Positions 1 through 4,922 of a stretch of 5,881 nt of DNA are shown piece by piece (position 1 is the first letter of the stretch; each line of letters opens with the position of its first letter). The translations under genes and the position numbers were made by a program. The stretch is taken from contig SKPR01000197.1 of assembly GCA_007119455.1 (NCBI GenBank), positions 1-5,881 of the forward strand. Direction: 5' to 3'. The stretch is from Candidatus Brevefilum sp. GTDB taxonomy: Bacteria > Chloroflexota > Anaerolineae > Anaerolineales > Anaerolineaceae. Below the pieces are notes generated by a model. That model was not told the origin of the DNA. It saw nothing but the letters and a program-made list of their open reading frames with translations, and did not search any database.

Positions 1-4
1 CTTT

Positions 5-877
5 ATGAACACTCACATTAAGGTCACGCCCGAATTAATCGAAAAGATCGCCCACTTTTACGGTGAAAGCGTCCCAGACATGGTGGGGGACCCATTATCC
101 GTTTCCGGCCTGGATTTTATGGTTGTCCATCCGGGTCAGGTGGGTCAGTCGCACACAGGCATTTATCTGGATGAGGATTATGAACATCTCAGATCATTCA
201 CCGACCGAGGCTGGCGCACGGTCTGGTTCAACCTGGCAGGCGAAATTTCGCCGGATTTTGTGCCCGTACATGATGGGGACGTCCGGTCGCTTGACACGCT
301 CAGCCAGATCCCGGCCCTGGTCAAGAAGCCTTCCCTCGCACAGTGCCGGCGCTGGCTGGATGAGTGGGATGTACCAGAGCATGTCCGGGAGCACTCCCGG
401 CTGGTGGCCTGGTCAGCCTATGCGCTGGGTGTCATGCTGCAGAACCGCGGCCTTGCCCTCGATCCGGTCCTGGCCCACCGAGGCGGGCTTTTGCACGACC
501 TGGACAAGATCGAAACGCTGGAAGGCGAAATCGATCATGGCGAGGCTGCGGCCGACTTTCTGGTCGGGCAGGGGTGTCACCACCTGGCTGACACCGTCCG
601 GGGGCATGTGCTGCATATGGCCCTGCGACCCGAGGCTGATGACCGGAGCTGGGAGACTAAGCTGGTTTTCTTTTGCGATAAGCTGGTAGAGGGTGTTGCG
701 CTGGTACCCTTCGACGAACGCTTGCAGGCGCTCAAGGTGCGTTATCCTCGCTTCAGGCCGGTGATGGAACGCGCGGAGCCTTATGTATGGGGGCTTTCAG
801 ATCAGATTTGTTCGCTTTTATCGATCCCGGGGCACAGAATCTTAATAGATATGCTCCGAAAACTTCAAAATAATTAA
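5..877 (+). CDS. HD-domain phosphohydrolase-like protein with a HAD-like N-terminal segment
   Basis: The product is 290 aa from the first visible ATG. Residues about 108-235 form an HD domain: H130 in REHS, the paired H164-D165 in LLHDLDK, H178 in DHGE, H201 in RGHV and D225 in FCDK, which fits the H...HD...D metal-binding pattern of HD phosphohydrolases. The lead-in (LAQCRRWLDEWDVPEHVREH) is typical of HD proteins acting on nucleotides or phosphate esters, but no substrate can be named. Residues about 36-105 (GWRTVWFN, then a D-V-R-S-L-D-T-L stretch) resemble the C-terminal half of HAD phosphatases, without the DxDxT nucleophile motif. Only four bases precede the ATG and the frame is open there, so no ribosome site can be checked and the real start may lie upstream. 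No signal peptide or membrane segment is visible, so a cytosolic location is likely. No terminator separates it from the next gene, but a new promoter begins 9 bases past the stop. Confidence 0.8.
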   Translation: MNTHIKVTPELIEKIAHFYGESVPDMVGDPLSVSGLDFMVVHPGQVGQSHTGIYLDEDYEHLRSFTDRGWRTVWFNLAGEISPDFVPVHDGDVRSLDTLSQIPALVKKPSLAQCRRWLDEWDVPEHVREHSRLVAWSAYALGVMLQNRGLALDPVLAHRGGLLHDLDKIETLEGEIDHGEAAADFLVGQGCHHLADTVRGHVLHMALRPEADDRSWETKLVFFCDKLVEGVALVPFDERLQALKVRYPRFRPVMERAEPYVWGLSDQICSLLSIPGHRILIDMLRKLQNN

Positions 878-885
878 AGACCACC

Positions 886-913
886 TTGACAAAACTTAAT
901 TTTATGATATGAT
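886..913 (+). promoter_or_regulatory. sigma-70-type promoter of the DUF4097/SHOCT operon
   Basis: A perfect -35 box TTGACA (886-891) is followed after 16 bases by TATGAT (908-913), five of six matches to TATAAT. Transcription would start near 920, giving a leader of about 50 bases before the ATG at 970. The surrounding DNA is AT-rich, unlike the flanking genes. The promoter is predicted by eye only. Confidence 0.6.
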
Positions 914-919
914 AACTTT

Positions 920-954
920 AAATAATTGTAATTGGCAATTATTTTCTTGGCAAT
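920..954 (+). promoter_or_regulatory. probable operator: 9-bp inverted repeat plus TTGGCAAT direct repeat
   Basis: AAATAATTG (920-928) and CAATTATTT (936-944) form perfect 9-base inverted arms around a 7-base spacer, placed at the predicted transcription start. TTGGCAAT occurs at 932-939 and again at 947-954, 15 bases apart. The block TAATTGTAATTGGCAA (923-938) recurs with one change, in reverse orientation, upstream of the lipoprotein gene. The position suggests a repressor site, but the same arms could also fold as an RNA stem at the 5' end of the message. No regulator can be named. Confidence 0.5.
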
Positions 955-955
955 G

Positions 956-963
956 AAAGGAAG
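956..963 (+). promoter_or_regulatory. ribosome binding site deciding the start at 970
   Basis: AAAGGAAG ends 6 bases before the ATG at 970. An in-frame TTG at 964 directly abuts this site and would leave no spacing, so the ATG at 970 is preferred. Confidence 0.7.
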
Positions 964-969
964 TTGATC

Positions 970-2199
970 ATGGCTCACATTTTGAAGCTCACAAAGGATG
1001 ATCCGGTTATTCATTTAAAGGCCTATGGCGGGGTGCAAATCATTGGCGCAGATCAGTCAGAAGTCCAGTGCGAAATTGATGCCCCTGAGCTGGCCACCCT
1101 GGTTGAAGAAAACGGGCATGTGTATGTGACGGTCAATGCATCCTGTAAGTTGACCGTGCCCTTTGGCGCGTCAATTGAAATTGATCGAAGCATGGGTTCG
1201 GTCAAAATTGAGAAGATCGAAAACGATATCCAGATTGATAAGGTTTTGGGGAACCTGGTTTTAATTGAAGTGGGATCGGCCACGGCCGGTAAAGTTGGTG
1301 GGAACTTTTCCGTACGCAAAGCCAGCGGGCCGGTTAAGGTTGACAAAGTCGCCGGGAACCTGACGGTTGATGAAGTTGATTCCTTCGAATGTGAAAAGGT
1401 TGGTGGCAGTTGTTATGCCCGCGACGTTCAGGGTGATTTTCGCCTCGAAAAGGCCGGTGGGACGTTCATCGCCCAGGGGATTAAAGGAAAGACCTCAGTC
1501 AGTAAGGTGGGCGGCTCCTTCACCGGACGAGATCTCAACTTACAGGAAGATCTCAAGTCGGGTGGCAAGATGGAGCTGATCTGCTGCGAATTTGAGGATG
1601 ATATGAATCTGTGTGCAGGTGGGAACGTTAACCTGGCCCTCGGTGATAAACAGCATGGACTCGGCCTGAACGTGCGGTCCGGTGCGCATAAAATCAATAT
1701 CAAAGCCCACGGTGATGATATTGAAGTTGTCAATGGCAGCTTCGAGTATCAGCTTGGGGATCAGGGCCAAAAATCCCTGGATATCGCAGCAGGTGGTTCG
1801 GTTTCTGTTGTTGATAAACCCGAGCACGAGAAAGATATTGTCGGGGACCTTTCCGACCGGTTTACGTTTGAAGAATCCGCCTTCAGCGAGATGATCCAGG
1901 AGAGGATCAGTTCGGCAACGCGCAAATCTGAGGCCAAAATCAGGGCCGCCGAATTTCGCCTGGATCAGATCCGTGAAAAGGTTGAAAAACAGCGTGGCTT
2001 CAATATCGATGTGGATTTCGATAAAGCGGATGTGCCTCCCCGCCCTTCCAGCCCAGATCAACCTGCACCGCCGGTCAGTCGGCCGGTTGGCAGCAAAGGC
2101 GCTACGGATGAAGAACGGTTGATGATCCTGAAAATGCTCGAGGATAGTAAAATATCTGTTGATGAAGCCGAGATGTTATTCAGGTCTCTGGAGGAGTGA
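970..2199 (+). CDS. DUF4097-like beta-solenoid protein with C-terminal SHOCT-like module
   Basis: The product is 409 aa starting MAHILKL, with no signal peptide or membrane helix, so it is probably cytosolic. Residues about 10-285 are beta-rich with DUF4097-type (YvlB-like) character. The core from residue 91 to 219 carries eight K-V-G-G-like turns 17-19 residues apart, as expected for a beta-solenoid. Residues about 302-342 are highly charged and helical, possibly coiled coil. Residues 355-372 are a proline-rich linker. Residues 379-409 (ERLMILKMLEDSKISVDEAE) form a SHOCT-like two-helix module, known in families that oligomerise or bind partners. The stop is 6 bases before the next gene, whose ribosome site lies inside this gene's last codons, so the two are probably translationally coupled. 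Related families (YvlB, LiaX) are tied to envelope stress; a similar role here is inference. A pure scaffold or sensing protein is equally possible. It is not an enzyme I can recognise. Confidence 0.85.
   Translation: MAHILKLTKDDPVIHLKAYGGVQIIGADQSEVQCEIDAPELATLVEENGHVYVTVNASCKLTVPFGASIEIDRSMGSVKIEKIENDIQIDKVLGNLVLIEVGSATAGKVGGNFSVRKASGPVKVDKVAGNLTVDEVDSFECEKVGGSCYARDVQGDFRLEKAGGTFIAQGIKGKTSVSKVGGSFTGRDLNLQEDLKSGGKMELICCEFEDDMNLCAGGNVNLALGDKQHGLGLNVRSGAHKINIKAHGDDIEVVNGSFEYQLGDQGQKSLDIAAGGSVSVVDKPEHEKDIVGDLSDRFTFEESAFSEMIQERISSATRKSEAKIRAAEFRLDQIREKVEKQRGFNIDVDFDKADVPPRPSSPDQPAPPVSRPVGSKGATDEERLMILKMLEDSKISVDEAEMLFRSLEE
1240..1626 (+). repeat. protein-level repeat: eight KVGG-type turns, period 17-19 residues
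   Basis: Within the DUF4097-like gene the second turn glycine falls at residues 94, 111, 129, 146, 164, 182, 199 and 218. The spacing is 17, 18, 17, 18, 18, 17 and 19 residues. Most turns read K-(V/A)-(G/A)-G-(N/S/T), while the last two are SGGK and AGGN. The DNA copies have drifted in codon use, so this is an old structural repeat and not a recent tandem duplication. Confidence 0.65.
2190..2196 (+). promoter_or_regulatory. ribosome binding site of the membrane SHOCT-like gene
   Basis: GGAGGAG lies within the last codons of the upstream gene, 9 bases before the ATG at 2206. This supports translational coupling and the ATG over the adjacent GTG at 2209. Confidence 0.7.
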
Positions 2200-2205
2200 G
2201 GATAG

Positions 2206-2841
2206 ATGGTGAATCAGGCAGAGCGTAAAATTCTGGATATGATCGAACAGGGTCAGATCACGGCTGAGGAGGGCTTGCGCCTGATCAAAGCCATGGGACA
2301 GGATGAAAAACCTGCACTCGACACCGTCGATGAGACGGTTGACGCTGGAACAGGTGAGGAGGTTCTCGAGCCTTCAGGGTTCAGAATTCCAGAAGAAGAA
2401 CAACGGCGAATGAATCGATTGAAACGCTGGTGGGTATTGCCTTTCGGTATTGGCTTGTTGATCACGGTGCTGGGCGCGATCTGGATGTACAGCGGTTATA
2501 TGGCTGCTGGATTTGGCTGGGGTTTTTGGCTGGCCTGGATTCCCTTTTTACTGGGCATCTTTATCGTCGCTATCAGCTTTCAGTCCAGCCGCAGCGTCTG
2601 GCTGCACGTGCGTGTCAAGCAGGCCCCCGGTGAGAAGCCAGAGCGGATCGCGATCAGTTTCCCGCTGCCGCTCACACTTTCGAAGTGGGTACTGTCTTCC
2701 TTTGGTCATCGCATTCCGGGAGTCAGGGACCAGCCTGTTGATAATATTTCTGAGATACTCGAAAACATTTCCACCGATGAGCCCTTTTATGTGCATGTGG
2801 AAGAAGATGATGGTGAAGAGGTGGAAGTCTTTATTGGATAA
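2206..2841 (+). CDS. membrane protein with N-terminal SHOCT-like module and two transmembrane helices
   Basis: The product is 211 aa. Residues 4-31 (AERKILDMIEQGQITAEEGL) are a SHOCT-like helical module, related to the module ending the upstream protein. Residues 32-70 are an acidic linker. Two hydrophobic helices at about 75-97 and 104-125 form a tight hairpin, followed by a soluble tail. The tail (about 130-211) has a strand VWLHVRV, an IAISFPLPL segment, a helix and a final acidic strand EEVEVFIG. It resembles the C-terminal domain of short soluble SHOCT-like proteins of Firmicutes, which run W-x-R-x-x-V, then IPL, then D-G-x-x-V-x-I. Both ends are predicted to face the cytoplasm because the charged RLKR sits just before helix 1 and the hairpin is short. 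It is the second gene of the operon and is followed by a strong terminator. A membrane tether for the upstream solenoid protein is a reasonable but unproven role. Confidence 0.82.
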   Translation: MVNQAERKILDMIEQGQITAEEGLRLIKAMGQDEKPALDTVDETVDAGTGEEVLEPSGFRIPEEEQRRMNRLKRWWVLPFGIGLLITVLGAIWMYSGYMAAGFGWGFWLAWIPFLLGIFIVAISFQSSRSVWLHVRVKQAPGEKPERIAISFPLPLTLSKWVLSSFGHRIPGVRDQPVDNISEILENISTDEPFYVHVEEDDGEEVEVFIG

Positions 2842-2864
2842 TGATCTGACCAGGATGATTCTGT

Positions 2865-2892
2865 ACCGGCTCAACATTGAGCCGGTTTTTTT
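2865..2892 (+). terminator. intrinsic terminator ending the DUF4097/SHOCT operon
   Basis: ACCGGCTCA (2865-2873) pairs perfectly with TGAGCCGGT (2878-2886) around an ACAT loop, and seven T residues follow (2886-2892). It begins 24 bases after the stop at 2841. The reverse strand has no T-run after the stem, so it should act in the plus direction only. Confidence 0.9.
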
Positions 2893-3148
2893 ATTCACCT
2901 CACCCGGCGCTGTGCACCACTGGCCACCGTCATAATGGAATAATTGCTACGCAAATTATGTTATTTATGGCTTCGCCTTGAGCATAAGCAGCCTGCAGGG
3001 CAGACCGATGAGGTGATGTTTCTACAGTGTGTCACCCATGTCAATGGATCAATCCAATCGGCCGAAAATCCCATTGACTCAGAACTCACACAGGACACTT
3101 AAATTTATTAATTGGGGGAAGGTGTGAGAAAAATTAAATGTGTTAATT
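2893..3148. other. intergenic stretch between convergent units, no gene recognised
   Basis: No supported coding region or RNA gene is seen here. The right part is AT-rich. An inverted repeat, GTCAATGG (3040-3047) with CCATTGAC (3071-3078), spans a 23-base loop. A second, CTCACAC (3085-3091) with GTGTGAG (3122-3128), has a 30-base loop. Neither is followed by a T-run on either strand, so no clear terminator is visible for the minus-strand gene ending at 3149. Confidence 0.6.
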
Positions 3149-4624
3149 TCAATTATTGAAAAAGTTATAAATCGCCTGGCTGATTTGGGCAAAGAGCAGG
3201 TTAACCGGGTCGAACACAGCCTGATTCGGATGGTGGAGGAAGATAGCGAGCGCATAATCACCACCTGGAGTGTAGACCAGGGCAGAATCGCCATAGGTGC
3301 GCACCACCCCACCCCCTTCGATCGCCCAGCCGTGTTTGTGTGCCACGACCGTCCCGGATGGGACGCCAGCCTGGATCAGGACGCCAATCCGGTTGCGGGC
3401 CATCATTTCAACCATCATCTTGCATTCGTCCTGGGTGATCTCGCCCGGGAAAGCGGCCAGAAGAGCACCGCCACCGAACTCGGCGCATTGGTGGATGTCC
3501 TCCATCAGCATACCCATATCGGCAGCGGTGGTTTGGTTATAGATATCTGGCCCGGTGTCAATGTCCGTCCTTTGGTTTGCAGGTGTTTCGAAGCGATGTA
3601 AAAGGGGTGCGCCCACATAGAAATGACCTGCCCAGAAGGAGTTTTCCATCCCCAATCTTTGCATATCCGCTGTTACGATCAGCGGAGACAGGTTATCATC
3701 GATGACGGCCATGGCCAGCTCATCTGTACTGGTGTTTTCAGATTGCATGATCATTTCTTCCATCAGGGCCATATTTGCCGGAAGGTAGGGCTCATCCATA
3801 TACCGGAAGGCGGAAACCATCAGCGGAATCTTGACCAGGCTCCAGGAAGAAAAGGCAATATCGGTTGGGAGGGCTTCACCATTACCCTCGTGGGCGATAT
3901 GAAGGGTGCGAGTTGAGGCCAGGTCTTTCATATAGACTTCGACCACACCGCCAAACCCTGAAACATCGATAATTTGCCTCAACATCACTTCCAGGTCGTC
4001 CAGGGCAGGTCGGGCAATGCTTGTCTGATCCAGGGAGAGATTGACCCGACGCCTGGTCGGCGATTGCAGAGCATCGATGATCTGAAGTGTTGACCGGTCA
4101 ATATCAAGTGTGGTGCCGGGTATGCTATCAGCAAATTGGGGTGTTCCCGGTACGGGCCTGGGTGGTATGGCTGGCGTGTCATATCGTGCTCGGATTTCTG
4201 TTTCGAGATATTCTCGGATGCGGTTTTCATCATAGCTGACATTCAAAGGGATATTGATGAAACGCACGTCGCGGCCCCATAAGAAATTCCAGAACCCCTG
4301 CCAGAAAGGTTCGGTCACGCGCTGGTTGTCGGCCACAGCCAGCATTTTTTCGACTTCGGGTTCGAATCCCAACACAGCCGGTCTAACCTGAATGGGATCG
4401 CCGGCATAGACCAGCTCGATAGGGGAGCGGTAGACCGTATAAAGCCGTTCAGCAGCCTGTACATAGTTCAATCCGCCGATGGGCACGTCTCCCACCTGCA
4501 TCCCGAGTGGAAAATTGTTTCGTACTCGGCTGTAGGTCGTCAGCTGGATGGTCGACAAAATGATCGTCAGTAACAGGCTGATGATCGTAGCCCAGCGGAA
4601 TATGGGGAATCTCTGTCTCTGCAT
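3149..4624 (-). CDS. membrane-anchored class A beta-lactamase-like serine hydrolase with YoaR-like N-terminal domain
   Basis: The product is 491 aa. A hydrophobic segment at residues 10-29 without a clear cleavage site suggests a signal anchor and an extracytoplasmic body. Residues about 40-195 (GMQVGDVPIGGLNYVQAAER, later GTTLDIDRSTLQIIDAL) resemble the YoaR/PG_binding_4-type domain found before VanW or transpeptidase domains. Residues about 215-490 have the penicillin-recognising fold: S262-L-V-K265 fits the SxxK nucleophile motif, S295-E-N297 stands for SDN, and K430-H-G432 stands for KTG. E346 and N350 have the same spacing as E166 and N170 of class A enzymes. The changed SDN and KTG motifs make a peptidoglycan hydrolase/peptidase or an inactive homologue as likely as a resistance enzyme. 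The ATG is the first possible start, since an in-frame stop lies two codons upstream. The ribosome site is weak (TGGA, 7 bases away). It is transcribed away from the lipoprotein gene. Confidence 0.85.
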   Translation of the reverse strand: MQRQRFPIFRWATIISLLLTIILSTIQLTTYSRVRNNFPLGMQVGDVPIGGLNYVQAAERLYTVYRSPIELVYAGDPIQVRPAVLGFEPEVEKMLAVADNQRVTEPFWQGFWNFLWGRDVRFINIPLNVSYDENRIREYLETEIRARYDTPAIPPRPVPGTPQFADSIPGTTLDIDRSTLQIIDALQSPTRRRVNLSLDQTSIARPALDDLEVMLRQIIDVSGFGGVVEVYMKDLASTRTLHIAHEGNGEALPTDIAFSSWSLVKIPLMVSAFRYMDEPYLPANMALMEEMIMQSENTSTDELAMAVIDDNLSPLIVTADMQRLGMENSFWAGHFYVGAPLLHRFETPANQRTDIDTGPDIYNQTTAADMGMLMEDIHQCAEFGGGALLAAFPGEITQDECKMMVEMMARNRIGVLIQAGVPSGTVVAHKHGWAIEGGGVVRTYGDSALVYTPGGDYALAIFLHHPNQAVFDPVNLLFAQISQAIYNFFNN

Positions 4625-4654
4625 CGGTTAATCCATTGTACTAAAGGATGCATT

Positions 4655-4683
4655 ATCATGCCATTAAACCGGCTTGATGTCAA
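4655..4683 (-). promoter_or_regulatory. promoter of the serine hydrolase gene
   Basis: On the minus strand, a perfect TTGACA (4683-4678) is followed after 17 bases by CATGAT (4660-4655), four of six matches. GATAAT overlaps it but at a spacing of 20. The start of transcription would be about 24 bases before the ATG at 4624. Confidence 0.5.
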
Positions 4684-4731
4684 CGTGCGTTTAACATGGA
4701 TTTTCTTTTATTGACACGCTCCTGAACTAAT

Positions 4732-4760
4732 TTGACGGTATTCGCGAGAGATGATAGACT
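4732..4760 (+). promoter_or_regulatory. candidate distal promoter toward the lipoprotein gene
   Basis: TTGACG (4732-4737), then 17 bases, then TAGACT (4755-4760): five and four of six matches. It would give a leader of about 155 bases. It competes with the extended -10 site further downstream, and I cannot choose between them from sequence. Confidence 0.3.
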
Positions 4761-4783
4761 GTGGAGGAGGATGACTGTCGGTC

Positions 4784-4817
4784 TGATCCAACTTTGATCC
4801 AATAACAGTGATATAGT
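4784..4817 (+). promoter_or_regulatory. TGATCCAA direct repeat upstream of an extended -10 promoter
   Basis: TGATCCAA occurs at 4784-4791 and 4795-4802, 11 bases apart, about one helical turn. Next comes TGATATAGT (4809-4817), an extended -10 element with no recognisable -35 box. Repeats in the -35 region of a promoter lacking that box are the usual layout for an activator such as a response regulator. This role is inferred. Confidence 0.4.
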
Positions 4818-4846
4818 TTTATTGTCTGGCAGGGGGTTATCGTAAG

Positions 4847-4862
4847 TTGCCAATTGCAATTA
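4847..4862 (-). promoter_or_regulatory. second copy of the shared operator-like motif
   Basis: Read on the minus strand this is TAATTGCAATTGGCAA, matching 923-938 at 15 of 16 positions. It contains the perfect 10-base palindrome AATTGCAATT (4852-4861). Its right outer arm is degenerate compared with the first copy. It sits 61 bases before the lipoprotein ATG, downstream of the candidate promoters, where a repressor could block transcription. Confidence 0.5.
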
Positions 4863-4905
4863 CCCGTTTTGCTTTTTTAATATATTAATCACGGGCAAAA
4901 AACTT

Positions 4906-4913
4906 AGAAGGAG
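4906..4913 (+). promoter_or_regulatory. ribosome binding site of the lipoprotein gene
   Basis: AGAAGGAG lies 9 bases before the ATG at 4923, close to ideal in sequence and spacing, and fixes this start. Confidence 0.8.
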
Positions 4914-4922
4914 AAAAATACG

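Noticed and set aside
63..689. Plus-strand open frame of 208 codons inside the HD-domain gene
   Set aside because: The product is rich in Trp, Arg and Ser as expected for a shifted frame, while the overlapping frame has a clear HD domain.
932..954. Sigma-54 promoter from the paired TTGGCAAT elements
   Set aside because: The GG and GC positions do not have the required 10-base separation, and a good sigma-70 promoter is present upstream.
1540..2061. Minus-strand open frame of 173 codons inside the DUF4097-like gene
   Set aside because: It is antisense to the repeat- and module-bearing protein and has no family-like features of its own.
3085..3128. CTCACAC/GTGTGAG inverted repeat as terminator of the minus-strand gene
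   Set aside because: The loop is 30 bases and no T-run follows on the minus strand.
3145..3155. Third copy of the shared operator motif (TAATTGAAATT on the minus strand)
   Set aside because: Only the AT-rich left part matches, the GGCAA part is missing, and it overlaps the stop codon of a gene and not a promoter.
3140..3601. Plus-strand open frame of 153 codons across the end of the serine hydrolase gene
   Set aside because: It lies antisense to a well-supported protein with motifs intact, has no good ribosome site, and shows no recognisable domain.
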